A DNA stretch of 64,000 nucleotides from Paracoccaceae bacterium (GTDB lineage Bacteria; Pseudomonadota; Alphaproteobacteria; Rhodobacterales; Rhodobacteraceae), in NCBI GenBank assembly GCA_020637675.1, contig JACKKD010000001.1, positions 1,054,001 through 1,118,000 of the forward strand, in the 5' to 3' direction. Under the pieces are notes generated by a model that saw only the letters and a list, made by a program, of their open reading frames with translations, was not told where the DNA came from and ran no database searches. The first letter of the stretch is position 1; every line of letters begins with the position of its first letter. Shown in pieces: positions 43,717 to 52,245 of the stretch. The position numbers and the translations under genes were made by a program.

Positions 43717-44357
43717 TGGGTCTTCTCCTCGTAAGGACAGAGATCGCGAATGAAACAGGCGCCGCACTTCGGCTTGCGGGCGACGCAGATGTAGCGGCCG
43801 TGCAGGATCAGCCAGTGGTGGGCGTGGCGCTGGAACTCCACGGGCACGTTGTCCTCGATGGCGCGTTCCACCGCCAGCACATCGCGGCCAGGCGCGATTC
43901 CGGTGCGGTTGGCGACCCGGAAGACATGGGTATCGACCGCCTGCGCGGGAAAGTGGAACCACATGTTCAGCACGACATTCGCCGTCTTGCGCCCGACCCC
44001 CGGCAGCGTCATGAGCGCCGCGCGGGACGAGGGCACCTCGCCGCCGTATCGCGCCACGAGGATCTGCGACAGCCGCATCACGTTCTTCGCCTTCTGGCGG
44101 AAAAGCCCGATGGTCTTGATGTGCGCGATCAGCCCCTCCTCGCCGAGGGCGAGCATCTTCTCGGGCGTGTCTGCGACGGCGAAAAGCGCGCGCGTGGCCT
44201 TGTTCACGCCGGCGTCCGTCGCCTGCGCCGACAGCGCCACGGCGACGAGAAGCGTGAAGGCGTTCAGATGCTCAAGTTCCCCCTTCGGTTCCGCCTCGGC
44301 GGCGTGGAAGCGGGTGAATATCTCGCGGAGCGTCTGGTAGTCGAGCGCATGGTCCAT
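43713..44357 (-). CDS. nth: Endonuclease III
   Basis: 214 aa. Bifunctional DNA glycosylase/AP lyase that removes oxidised pyrimidines. Helix-hairpin-helix LPGVGRKTANVVLN with the catalytic Lys in GRKTA, catalytic Asp in AQAVDTHVFRVANR, and the 4Fe-4S cluster ligands in CVARKPKCGACFIRDLC. ATG at 44357 is chosen by family length. Coupled by overlap to the downstream kinase gene. Confidence 0.97.
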   Translation of the reverse strand: MDHALDYQTLREIFTRFHAAEAEPKGELEHLNAFTLLVAVALSAQATDAGVNKATRALFAVADTPEKMLALGEEGLIAHIKTIGLFRQKAKNVMRLSQILVARYGGEVPSSRAALMTLPGVGRKTANVVLNMWFHFPAQAVDTHVFRVANRTGIAPGRDVLAVERAIEDNVPVEFQRHAHHWLILHGRYICVARKPKCGACFIRDLCPYEEKTQ

Positions 44358-44484
44358 GGCGCGGGTATGCAATGCCCCGGGGCGCACGGCAAGTCGCGAC
44401 AATTCGAACGATTTTGCGGGCGTCCGGTTAACCAGGTTTTCGGGCCACCCTCCCCATCCTGCCGGCAAGCAAAGGCAGGCTGCG

Positions 44485-45501
44485 ATGATCCACGAATATT
44501 ACGCCTACAAGCCATCGGCGCTCGCCTACGACGCGACGACGCATACCCTCACCCTGTCATCCGCCTACAACCACGAGACAGACCGGGTTCTGGTCACCAT
44601 CAACGACAATGACGGCTATCTTGACGGCGACGTCAGCGCGGACGAGGTGGGCAGCGACGCCGACCAGACGGCCGTCGTCACCTCGATGAGCGGCAGCGTG
44701 ATAGCCTCGGGCCGGGTCTATGACGAAAGCTTTTCCGCGTTGTCCGGGCCCGGCGGCATCGTGATCGAGGTCGACCAGATCGAGATCGGCGGCAAGGTCG
44801 TCGGCTTTTTCTCAACCAGCCCGTTGACGCCGGGCACGGCCTATCCGGTCACCGGCACCTACAATGTCAGCGCGCCGAACAACACCGCGCTGACCTATTC
44901 GCAGGTCGCCTCGGTTCCCTGCTTTGCCTCGGGCACGCTGATCGCGACGCAGCGGGGCGAGGTCGCGGTGGAGCGGCTCAGCCGGGGCGACCGGCTGCTG
45001 ACGCTCGACAACGGATATCCGCCGGTGCTCTGGACGGGACGGTTCCTTGCGGGCGGCGCGGCGTTGCCGACGACGCGTGTCACGGTGCCGGCGGGGGCGC
45101 TCGGGGAAGGCCGGCCGCATCGCAGGCTGACCGTCACCGGCTGCCACCGGCTTCTGGTCGATGGCGCGGAGGTGGCGCTGCTCAGCGGGGAGCACGAGGC
45201 GTTCGCCGCGGCGGGGCAACTGGCCGGACCCTGGGGCCTTTCCGCATCCGAAGCGGCGGCGGGGGAGGCTTTCCACCATGTCCTTCTGCCCCGGCACGAG
45301 GTGATCCTTGCCAACGGGGCATGGTGCGAATCCCTCTTCGCCTCGGCAGAGGGGCTGGCTGGCCTCGGCGCCGATGCCGTCGCCGAGGTCCTCGCGCTTG
45401 CTGGTGAGGGCCACAAACAGACAGCACGGCTCTGCCTCAGGCGTCATGAGGTTGCACGTCTGGCCCTCTGCCGGCCGCGCAGGTCCGCGCTGGCCGCCTG
45501 A
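44485..45501 (+). CDS. Hint-domain protein (Hedgehog/intein module)
   Basis: 338 aa. Residues ~1-140 are a variable, beta-rich region with no recognised domain. Residues ~146-280 form a Hint_2 module: CFASGTLIATQRGEVAVERL (nucleophile Cys146), RGDRLLTLDNG, VLWTGR, and the His in the GCHRLLVDGAEVALL segment. Such proteins are abundant in Rhodobacterales; the Hint module could self-cleave at Cys146, but there is no C-terminal splice signal (HN-C/S/T). No signal peptide. Role unknown. Confidence 0.85.
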   Translation: MIHEYYAYKPSALAYDATTHTLTLSSAYNHETDRVLVTINDNDGYLDGDVSADEVGSDADQTAVVTSMSGSVIASGRVYDESFSALSGPGGIVIEVDQIEIGGKVVGFFSTSPLTPGTAYPVTGTYNVSAPNNTALTYSQVASVPCFASGTLIATQRGEVAVERLSRGDRLLTLDNGYPPVLWTGRFLAGGAALPTTRVTVPAGALGEGRPHRRLTVTGCHRLLVDGAEVALLSGEHEAFAAAGQLAGPWGLSASEAAAGEAFHHVLLPRHEVILANGAWCESLFASAEGLAGLGADAVAEVLALAGEGHKQTARLCLRRHEVARLALCRPRRSALAA

Positions 45502-45568
45502 GCAAAGCGCAACATCCGGGTCGCACCCCGGGCCGTCGTGGCCTAGTCTCGTCTCTGAGGAGACTGCC

Positions 45569-46420
45569 ATGCCCACCGACCAGAGTCCCGAAGACCGCTA
45601 CCACTACGCCGTGATCGCCCGCGCGCTGAAGGCCATCGACGACGCCGGCGGCGCCCCCCTCGCGCTCGACGACCTGGCCGAGCGGCTGTCGATGAGCCCG
45701 GCGCATTTTCAGCGCGTCTTCACCCGGTGGGTCGGCGTCAGCCCCAAGCGCTACCAGCAGTACCTGACGCTCGACCACGCAAAACGCCTTCTCACGGAAC
45801 GCCGCACGCTACTCGACGCCGCGGACGAGGCGGGGCTGTCCGGCACGGGGAGGCTCCACGACCTCTTCATTCGCTGGGAGGCGATGAGCCCCGGCGAGTT
45901 CGCCAAGGGAGCGGAGGGGCTGACGATCCGCTGGGGCTGGTTCGAAAGCCCCTTCGGCCCGGCTCTCGTGATGGGTACCGATCGCGGCATCTCGGGCCTC
46001 GCCTTCGCCGGTGAAACCGGGACCGAAGCCGCCATGGCCGACCTTCGCGGCCGCTGGCCGAAGGCGCGTTTCGTCGAGGACCCCATGGCGCTCCGTCCCT
46101 GGGTGCTCGCCGCATTCGGTTCGGCGAACGCGCCCGCACCCGTCTTTGCCATCGGCGCCCCGTTCCAGATCAAGGTCTGGGAGGCGCTCATCGCCATTCC
46201 CCCCGGTCATGTCGCGACCTACACCGACATCGCCCGGCGGGCGGGCTATCCGCAGGCGGTGCGCGCCGTCGGAACCGCCATCGGCCGCAATCCGGTGAGT
46301 TGGCTCATCCCCTGCCACCGCGCCATCCGCAAGACCGGCGGGCTCGGCGGCTATCACTGGGGACTGCCGGTGAAACGCGCGATGCTCGCCTGGGAATCGG
46401 CCCGCGTCGAGGCCGGTTGA
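45569..46420 (+). CDS. Ada-like methylated-DNA repair protein: AraC HTH fused to O6-methylguanine-DNA methyltransferase
   Basis: 283 aa. The N-terminal ~110 residues are an AraC-type helix-turn-helix domain (SMSPAHFQRVFTRWVGVSPKRYQQYL). The rest is the ribonuclease-like plus DNA-methyltransferase domain, with active site PCHR (Cys249) in SWLIPCHRAIRKTGGLGGYHWG. The N-terminal Ada zinc domain that repairs methylphosphotriesters is absent, so it can repair O6-methylguanine but lacks the usual switch that makes Ada an activator. ATG with GAGGAGAC upstream. 67 bp after the Hint gene. Confidence 0.93.
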   Translation: MPTDQSPEDRYHYAVIARALKAIDDAGGAPLALDDLAERLSMSPAHFQRVFTRWVGVSPKRYQQYLTLDHAKRLLTERRTLLDAADEAGLSGTGRLHDLFIRWEAMSPGEFAKGAEGLTIRWGWFESPFGPALVMGTDRGISGLAFAGETGTEAAMADLRGRWPKARFVEDPMALRPWVLAAFGSANAPAPVFAIGAPFQIKVWEALIAIPPGHVATYTDIARRAGYPQAVRAVGTAIGRNPVSWLIPCHRAIRKTGGLGGYHWGLPVKRAMLAWESARVEAG

Positions 46421-46533
46421 GGCGGCTGCCAGGATGCGCGGATTGTCGCCGGAACCGCTTTTCTGATCGGGCGTTATTGCCTAACAGCGGCTAATCTCCG
46501 ATCAGAAGCCAAACAACAAGCGGAGCAGCTTCC

Positions 46534-47196
46534 ATGCGATTTTCCAGGACCCTTCTCGGCGGTGCCGTCGTGGCCGTGCTACTGGCCGCCTGCACCCCGG
46601 TCGACCAGTATTCGGCCGATCCGAACCAGCGCACCAAGGAAGGCGCGCTGACGGGTGCCGGGATCGGCGCGCTCGCCGGCATCCTCACCGGCGACGGTGG
46701 CAAGGACAAGCTCGACCGCGCCGTCGTCGGCGCCGCGATCGGCGGTCTCGCGGGTGGGGTCGTCGGCTCCAACCTCGACCGCCAGGCGCGCGAACTGCAG
46801 GCCGAGATCAGCGACAGCCGTATCCGCATCATCAACGAGGGCAACCAGCTTCGGGTGGTGATGCCCGAGGGCCTGCTCTTCGCCACCGACAGCGCGACAG
46901 TGCAGGGTTCGATCCAGAATGACCTCTACGCGGTCGCCGACAACCTCAACCGCTACCCGAACACACGGGTGGAGATCGTGGGCCACACCGACAACACCGG
47001 CTCGGCCGCTTACAACCAGGACCTGTCGCAGCGCCGGGCCATGGCCGTGGCGGCGATCCTGCGCGGTGCGGGCGTCGCGGGCGGGCGCATCGTCGCCTAT
47101 GGCCGGGGCGAGGACCTGCCGGTGGCGTCGAACCTGACGCCCGAGGGCCGGGCGCAGAACCGCCGGGTGGAAATCCTGATCATCCCGCAAGGCTGA
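46534..47196 (+). CDS. OmpA-family lipoprotein with glycine-zipper
   Basis: 220 aa. Lipobox LLAAC (Cys20). Residues ~38-75 are a glycine-zipper helix (GALTGAGIGALAGILTG, AAIGGLAGGVVGSNL). The C-terminal OmpA domain binds peptidoglycan through NTRVEIVGHTDNTGSAAYNQ and GRGEDLPVASNLTPEGRAQNRRVEI. Resembles YiaD/Pal-type proteins tethering outer membrane to the wall. Monocistronic with a terminator after it. Confidence 0.93.
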   Translation: MRFSRTLLGGAVVAVLLAACTPVDQYSADPNQRTKEGALTGAGIGALAGILTGDGGKDKLDRAVVGAAIGGLAGGVVGSNLDRQARELQAEISDSRIRIINEGNQLRVVMPEGLLFATDSATVQGSIQNDLYAVADNLNRYPNTRVEIVGHTDNTGSAAYNQDLSQRRAMAVAAILRGAGVAGGRIVAYGRGEDLPVASNLTPEGRAQNRRVEILIIPQG

Positions 47197-47219
47197 CGGG
47201 GTTCGGCATGCGTGCGGAG

Positions 47220-47246
47220 GCCGGGCCGATGGCCCGGCTTTTTTAT
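47220..47246 (+). terminator. Intrinsic terminator after the OmpA lipoprotein gene
   Basis: Perfect 8-bp stem GCCGGGCC / GGCCCGGC with a GAT loop and a run of six T. Confidence 0.9.
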
Positions 47247-47262
47247 TGTCGCATATTCCCGG

Positions 47263-47281
47263 TGGTCATATGATCTGACCA
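47263..47281. promoter_or_regulatory. Inverted-repeat operator upstream of the FadR-type regulator
   Basis: TGGTCA-N7-TGACCA, 17 bp before the regulator's ATG. It matches the TGGT...ACCA half-sites bound by FadR/PdhR-type GntR proteins, so autoregulation is likely. Confidence 0.65.
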
Positions 47282-47297
47282 ATTTGCGGAGATTGCG

Positions 47298-48068
47298 ATG
47301 CCCTTCCAGAAGGTCGAACCGGAGAAACTGTCGCAAAGCGTCGTGCGCCAGATCGAGGGGTTGATCCTGCGCGGCATCCTCCGTCCCGGCGAACGGCTGC
47401 CGTCCGAACGCGACCTCGCCGACCGGCTCGGAGTCTCGCGCCCGAGCCTGAGGGAGGCCGTCGCCGACCTGCAGGAGGCCGGGCTTCTGACCACCCGGGC
47501 GGGCGCGGGCATCTATGTGGCCGAGGTCCTCGGCTCGGCCTTCTCGCCCGCGCTGGTGCGCCTCTTCGAGCGTCATGACGAGGCGGTGAACGACTACCTC
47601 GCCTTCCGCCGCGATCTGGAAGCGCTGGCCGCCGAGCGGGCGGCGCGACGGGCCTCGGACACCGATCTGACGGTGATCGACGCCATCTTCGCCAAGATGG
47701 AAGCCGCGCACCAAAAGCGAGACCCGGCCGACGAGGCGCGGCTCGACGCAGAGTTCCACATGGCGATCATCGAGGCCAGCCACAACGTGATCATGCTGCA
47801 CATGATGCGGTCGATCTTCGACCTCCTGCAGCAGGGCGTCTTCTACAACCGCCAGGTCGTGTTCCGTCAGAAGACCACCCGCGGCATGCTCCTCGCCCAG
47901 CATCGCGCGATCCGCGACGCGCTGCTTGCACGCGACCCCGCTGCCGCACGGGCCGCGGTCGAAAACCACCTCGACTACGTGGCCCGCGCGCTGGACGACG
48001 ACCGCAGGGCGCAGCGCAACGAGGCTGTGGCCCGGCTCAGGATCGCGCAGGAGGACGCACGCGGCTAG
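47298..48068 (+). CDS. GntR family regulator, FadR/FCD subfamily (PdhR/LldR-like)
   Basis: 256 aa. Winged helix N-terminus (SQSVVRQIEGLILRGILRPGERLPSERDLADRLGVSRPSLREAVADLQEAGLL is the region, residues ~12-64). The all-helical FCD domain has the metal-binding Asp/His set (DAEFHMAI, HNVIMLHMMR, HRAIRDALLARD). The closest feel is PdhR or LldR, which sense pyruvate or lactate. It stands apart from likely targets. The palindrome at 47263-47281 should be its own operator. Confidence 0.9.
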   Translation: MPFQKVEPEKLSQSVVRQIEGLILRGILRPGERLPSERDLADRLGVSRPSLREAVADLQEAGLLTTRAGAGIYVAEVLGSAFSPALVRLFERHDEAVNDYLAFRRDLEALAAERAARRASDTDLTVIDAIFAKMEAAHQKRDPADEARLDAEFHMAIIEASHNVIMLHMMRSIFDLLQQGVFYNRQVVFRQKTTRGMLLAQHRAIRDALLARDPAAARAAVENHLDYVARALDDDRRAQRNEAVARLRIAQEDARG

Positions 48069-48198
48069 AATCGGCGCGTCGATGCCGCGGCGTCAAGGAC
48101 GTCAGGAGTGCCAATCGCAGCTTGACAGGCGCCGGTTCGCCGCCGAACGATTTCGGCGCGGGCGATCTTCGCGCGTGCAACAAAGGTGGGACAGTACG

Positions 48199-48462
48199 AT
48201 GGAACAGATTCTTTCCCAATTGATCGGCGGGGCCGTCGGCGGCCTCGGCGGCGGCAAGGTCGTCAAGGACGCCGACATGGGCAACATCGGCAACCTGATT
48301 GCCGGTGCGCTCGGCGGCATCGGCGGCGGCCAGCTCATCGGCGGGCTTCTCGGCAGCGGAACCGACATTGCCGCGCTCGCGGGCAACCTCGTCGGCGGCG
48401 GCGTCGCCGGCCTCATCGTACAGGTCGTCGTCGGCCTGGTCGTGAAGAAGCTGCGGGGCTGA
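48199..48462 (+). CDS. Glycine-rich membrane-associated small protein
   Basis: 87 aa. Two glycine-zipper stretches (IGGAVGGLGGGKVV, AGALGGIGGGQLIGGLLGSG) and a hydrophobic C-terminal helix ending in VVVGLVVKKLRG, typical of small membrane or oligomerising proteins. AAAGGTGGG lies upstream of the ATG. No family or function can be assigned. Confidence 0.6.
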   Translation: MEQILSQLIGGAVGGLGGGKVVKDADMGNIGNLIAGALGGIGGGQLIGGLLGSGTDIAALAGNLVGGGVAGLIVQVVVGLVVKKLRG

Positions 48463-48477
48463 GCACCGCGCCCGGAG

Positions 48478-48924
48478 TCAGAGCCGGACGTCGTAGGTGA
48501 CCCACTTCGTCCGGTCCGCCAACCGGTCGTAGACGGCGCGGGCGCGATAGTTGTCCTCGGCGGTGATCCAGCGGATCACCGTCCACCCGCGCGACCGGCC
48601 CTCGGCCGCCACCGCGCCGATGAGCGCATCGGCCACGCTCCGGCCGCGCGCCTCGGGGGGCACGAAGAGATCGTCGAGAAACCCGCCGACCGACGCCGAA
48701 AGCGGCCGGGCGAACGCGCGGAAATGGGCAAGCCCCGTAAGCCCGCCGTCCTCGTCCTCGGCCACGAAGGCCTCGGTCTCGTGCGCGGGATCGAGGATCC
48801 AGCCCCAGACGCGGGCGCGCATCTCGGGCGTCTGCGCGACACCGTAGAACACCGCATAGCCCTCATAGAGCCGTTCCCACGCTTCCCTGTCGTCCTTGAC
48901 CGGCCGCCGGATCGTCACTGCCAT
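48478..48924 (-). CDS. GNAT family N-acetyltransferase
   Basis: 148 aa. RPVKDDREAWERLYEGY at the start, GGLTGLAHFRAF strand, FLDDLFVPPEARGRSVADALI (acetyl-CoA pyrophosphate-binding Q/RxxGxG/A-like loop, slightly degenerate) and the C-terminal NYRARAVYDRLADRTKWVTYDVRL. Related to small amine acetyltransferases. The ATG has no strong Shine-Dalgarno. It lies just downstream of the F0 operon, on the same strand. Confidence 0.85.
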   Translation of the reverse strand: MAVTIRRPVKDDREAWERLYEGYAVFYGVAQTPEMRARVWGWILDPAHETEAFVAEDEDGGLTGLAHFRAFARPLSASVGGFLDDLFVPPEARGRSVADALIGAVAAEGRSRGWTVIRWITAEDNYRARAVYDRLADRTKWVTYDVRL

Positions 48925-48993
48925 CGTTGCGCCCCCCCGGGAATGCCAAACCCGGCGCTGCGGCCGGGTCTCGCGTCGCATCTTGCGGTCAGG

Positions 48994-49554
48994 TCAGTGC
49001 AGCCGCGTCTCGACCTCGCCGATCGACGCCTCGACCAGCTTGTTCTTCTCGGCCGCGGTCATCTTCGCCGCGATGAGGTCGCCCGCGGCCGCAACCGCCA
49101 CGCTCACCGCGCGGTCGCGCACCTCCCGCACCGCCGACGCCTCGGCCGAGGCGATCTGATCCACCGCGGCGGCGAGCCGCCGCGCGATGGAGGCCTTTAG
49201 ATCGGCCTTCGCCTGCTCCGCCGCGGCAAGCGCCTCGCGCTTCGCGGTCTCGACGATGCGGTCGGCCTGCTCCTGCACCTCCTTATGCTTGCGCTCGTAA
49301 GAGGCCAGGATGGACCGCGCCTCGTCATGCAGGGCGCGCGCCTGGTCGAGCTCCGCCTTGATTCCCGCGGCGCGCTTGTCCAGAAGCCCGCCGATCAGCG
49401 CCGGCACCTTGAAGTAAAGAAGGACGCCGATGAAGATCAGGAAGGCCACGAGCACGACGAAGTTCGTGTTGCGCAGCGAGAGGAACGGCCCGCCCGCCGC
49501 GAAGGCCGGGCTTGCCAGAAGGGCGGGAAGCGTCGAAAGCAGAATCCGGTTCAT
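48994..49554 (-). CDS. atpF: ATP synthase F0 subunit b
   Basis: 186 aa. One N-terminal membrane helix (LRNTNFVVLVAFLIFIGVLLYF) then a long charged coiled coil, the peripheral stalk. A short N-terminal leader (MNRILLSTLPALLASPAFA) may be a cleavable signal-like extension, as in related species. Last gene of the F0 operon, 4 bp after b'. Confidence 0.93.
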   Translation of the reverse strand: MNRILLSTLPALLASPAFAAGGPFLSLRNTNFVVLVAFLIFIGVLLYFKVPALIGGLLDKRAAGIKAELDQARALHDEARSILASYERKHKEVQEQADRIVETAKREALAAAEQAKADLKASIARRLAAAVDQIASAEASAVREVRDRAVSVAVAAAGDLIAAKMTAAEKNKLVEASIGEVETRLH

Positions 49555-49558
49555 CGCA

Positions 49559-50146
49559 TCACCCCTTCAGCCTGCTTGCCACGGCGTCGTCGACGGCGCC
49601 CGCGTCCGCCCTGCCGCCGAACGCGGCGACGATGGCCTCGGCGGTTTCCTTGGCGACGACAGCGACATTCTCCGCCGCTCCGGCGCGGATCTCCTCGATC
49701 CGCTTCGCACTTTCGGCCGCCTTCGCGGCGATTTCCGCATCGGCCTTCGCGGTGGCCTTGTCGAGATCCTTCTGGATCTCTGCCCGCGCCTCGGCGACGA
49801 TCTTGCCCGCCTCGGTCCGCGCGTCGATCAGCGCCTGGTTATAGGCCTTCTCGGCCGCCTCGGCCTTCTGCTTCAGCTCCTCGGCCGCGGCGATGTCGCT
49901 GGTGATCTTGCCCTGCCGGTCGGCGAGGATGCCACCGATCCGCGGCAGCGCCACGCGCGACAGCACAAGATAGATCAGCACGAGTGCCACGGCGAGCCAG
50001 AAGATCTGGTTGCCGAAGGTCGAGAAATCGAGTTGCGGCATGCCAGCGGACTGCGCGGCGTGCCCTGCGGCCTCGGCGGCGTGGCCGGTTGCCTCGGTCA
50101 CGGCTTCGGTGACGGCCCCGGCGGCCTCTGTTGTGGTGTTTGCCAT
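49559..50146 (-). CDS. atpF': ATP synthase F0 subunit b'
   Basis: 195 aa. An Ala-rich N-terminal extension of ~45 residues precedes the membrane helix (FGNQIFWLAVALVLIYLVLSRVALPRI) and the coiled-coil stalk. Having both b and b' is typical of alphaproteobacteria and photosynthetic lineages, where they form a heterodimer stalk. Located between atpE and atpF. Confidence 0.92.
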   Translation of the reverse strand: MANTTTEAAGAVTEAVTEATGHAAEAAGHAAQSAGMPQLDFSTFGNQIFWLAVALVLIYLVLSRVALPRIGGILADRQGKITSDIAAAEELKQKAEAAEKAYNQALIDARTEAGKIVAEARAEIQKDLDKATAKADAEIAAKAAESAKRIEEIRAGAAENVAVVAKETAEAIVAAFGGRADAGAVDDAVASRLKG

Positions 50147-50228
50147 CTCGGCCCCCTCGAAACCTTGATTACAACCCGGATGGGCGCGGCTCTGCCCCCA
50201 TCCGGCCGTAAGGATGGTCAGGGAAGGC

Positions 50229-50468
50229 TCAGACGGCGAACATCAGCAGGAGCGCGACGAGGAACGAGAAGATCCCGAGCGCTTCCGCGAAGGCGATGCC
50301 GATGAAGAGCGTGGCGGTCTGGCCGGCCGCGGCCGAGGGGTTCCTGAGTGCGCCGGCGAGGAAGTTGCCCGCGACGTTGCCCACCCCCATGGCGGACCCG
50401 CCCATGCCGATGCAGGCAAGGCCCGCACCGATGAATTTGCCGAGGGCCGCTGCTGCTGCGAGTTCCAT
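50229..50468 (-). CDS. atpE: ATP synthase F0 subunit c
   Basis: 79 aa, two helices joined by the polar RNP loop. The ion-carrying carboxylate is Glu62 in FIGIAFAEALGIFSF, so it should be proton-driven; the Na+ site pattern is not seen. It forms the rotor ring. Confidence 0.97.
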   Translation of the reverse strand: MELAAAAALGKFIGAGLACIGMGGSAMGVGNVAGNFLAGALRNPSAAAGQTATLFIGIAFAEALGIFSFLVALLLMFAV

Positions 50469-50516
50469 GTCGTTACTCCTTACGGTTGGATTTTCTGCGT
50501 GGGTGGAAGACCGGCG

Positions 50517-51287
50517 TCAGTGGTGCGGATGCAGCGCATCCTTGAGGTAGACGCAGGTCAGGATCGTGAAGACATAGGCCTGGATGAAGGCCACGAGGAT
50601 TTCGAGCGCATACATCGCCACGATGGCGAGGATCGAAAGCGGCGTCACCGCGATGCCGATGCCCGAGATGAGGACGAGCGGCGCGAAGGCCGCGAAGACC
50701 TTGATCACCGCGTGGCCGGCCATCATGTTGCCGGCAAGTCGGATCGAGTGGCTGACGGGCCGCACGAAGTACGAGATCACCTCGATCAGCGCCAGCACCG
50801 GGCGCAGCGCCAGGGGCGCCGAGGAAACCCAGAAGAGGCCGAGGAAACCCGCGCCGTTCTTGACGAAGCCGACGATGGTCACGGTCAGGAACACCGCCAC
50901 CGCCATGACCGCCGTCACGGCGATGTGGCTGGTCGTCGTGAAGGCACCCGGAACGAGGCCGAGGAAGTTCGCGAAGACGATGAAGAGGAAGAGCGTGAAG
51001 ATGTAGGGGAAGAACTTCAGCCCGTCCTTGCCGGCGACATCCTCGACCATCTTGTGGACGAAGCCGTAGCCGAGCTCGGCCACCGACTGCAACCGCGTAG
51101 GGATGATCGCCCGGCCGCGGGTGCCAAGCACGAAGAGCGCGAAGATCGCCAGAAGCGTGAGCGCCATCCACAGCGTCGCGTTGGTGGGAGTGTACCAGTG
51201 GATCGGGCCCTCGCCGAAGAGCGGCTGGATCTTGAACTGGTCCATCGGATGGAACGTGAGGCCTTGGCTGTGCTCTTCCGTCGCCAC
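50517..51287 (-). CDS. atpB: ATP synthase F0 subunit a
   Basis: 256 aa, GTG start. Five or six membrane helices; the essential Arg is in HSIRLAGNMMAGH and the stator proton half-channel segment is in ILVAFIQAYVFTILTCVYL. It follows atpI directly and precedes atpE. Confidence 0.96.
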   Translation of the reverse strand: MATEEHSQGLTFHPMDQFKIQPLFGEGPIHWYTPTNATLWMALTLLAIFALFVLGTRGRAIIPTRLQSVAELGYGFVHKMVEDVAGKDGLKFFPYIFTLFLFIVFANFLGLVPGAFTTTSHIAVTAVMAVAVFLTVTIVGFVKNGAGFLGLFWVSSAPLALRPVLALIEVISYFVRPVSHSIRLAGNMMAGHAVIKVFAAFAPLVLISGIGIAVTPLSILAIVAMYALEILVAFIQAYVFTILTCVYLKDALHPHH

Positions 51288-51289
51288 GT

Positions 51290-51619
51290 CTATTCCCCTT
51301 CGTCACTGGCGGGCCTGCCCGCCTGCTTCTCGTCCTGGATTTCCCTGGCGGTGCGAAGCATCGTCTTCACCCCGGCCACGAAGCCCAGCAATGTGAACAG
51401 CACCAGGAAGAGGGGCAAGGTCCCCAGGAGGGTATCCAGCCCGTATCCGATGCCGAAGCCGATCCCGAGTCCCGCGACCAGCTCGATCACCATCCGCCAG
51501 CCTTGGCTCGCGGCCGAGAAATGCTCGTCCCCGCGCGGGGTGCGGGCCTGGTCCTTCCGTGCCGCCGCCAGCTTCTCCTCAAGCGCCTTCAGGCGATCGG
51601 GATCGGGCTCGCCGGACAT
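51290..51619 (-). CDS. atpI: F0F1 ATP synthase assembly protein AtpI
   Basis: 109 aa. A charged N-terminus (~45 residues, DRLKALEEKLAAARKD) precedes two membrane helices (VIELVAGLGIGFGIGYGLDTLLG and LPLFLVLFTLLGFVAGVK) linked by the family's GxGxGxxxD pattern. It helps assemble the c-ring. ATG at 51619 has GGGGGCC-rich upstream sequence. It leads the operon. Confidence 0.9.
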   Translation of the reverse strand: MSGEPDPDRLKALEEKLAAARKDQARTPRGDEHFSAASQGWRMVIELVAGLGIGFGIGYGLDTLLGTLPLFLVLFTLLGFVAGVKTMLRTAREIQDEKQAGRPASDEGE

Positions 51620-51647
51620 GGAAAGGCCCCCTCGGTCAGTTGCGCGA

Positions 51648-51676
51648 TGACTAAGGCCGGCCCGTGCCCGAGTCAA
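51648..51676 (-). promoter_or_regulatory. Putative promoter of the atpI-B-E-F'-F operon
   Basis: On the minus strand, TTGACT and TAGTCA separated by 17 bp, about 28 bp upstream of the atpI start. It lies in the gap divergent to the ArsR gene. Confidence 0.5.
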
Positions 51677-51847
51677 TCGCCGAAATCGCCAAGGCTTGCG
51701 GGCACAAACAACTGGAAAGACTGCATATTTCTTGCAGCCACCGACGCCGCCATGACCCTACCCCGGCGCCGGAGCCGACCGTTAGCGCCCGCAGGCATAT
51801 TCAACCTTCCGGTTGACGATCGCGGGCCGAGGCCGCAGGAAGGGACG

Positions 51848-52195
51848 ATGATCCCGCGGCCCGCCTCCTCGCTCGACCTCGTCTTCGCCGCCCTCGCCGA
51901 CCCGACGCGGCGGGCGATCCTGACCATGCTCCTCGAGGACGACATGGCGGTGACCGACGTCGCCGAACCTTTCGCCATGTCGCTCGCCGCCATCTCCAAG
52001 CACCTCGCAATCCTCGCCGAGGCCGGGCTCATCAGCCAGGAAAAGCGCGGCCGGGTGAAGTGGTGCAAGCTCGAACCCGACGCGATGCGCACGGCCACGG
52101 TCTGGATCCAGGGCTTCGGCCAGTTCGACCCGGTGGATTTCGACGCCTTCGAACGCTTCCTCGCCGCTGAACTCCCGGGGGAGGCGGAAGGCTGA
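51848..52195 (+). CDS. ArsR-family winged-helix transcriptional regulator
   Basis: 115 aa. Core LVFAALADPTRRAILTMLLEDDMAVTDVAEPFAMSLAAISKHLAILAEAGLI is the ArsR HTH; the beta-wing RGRVKWCKLEP follows. It has one Cys only and no CxC metal motif, so it is probably of the non-metal SdpR/RctR-like type that represses neighbours. ATG at 51848, AGGAAGGGACG upstream. Confidence 0.88.
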   Translation: MIPRPASSLDLVFAALADPTRRAILTMLLEDDMAVTDVAEPFAMSLAAISKHLAILAEAGLISQEKRGRVKWCKLEPDAMRTATVWIQGFGQFDPVDFDAFERFLAAELPGEAEG

Positions 52196-52245
52196 GCCCC
52201 CCTCCTTCTTTGCGGCAAGTGCCACCGCCGCAGGCACCCGCCGGC

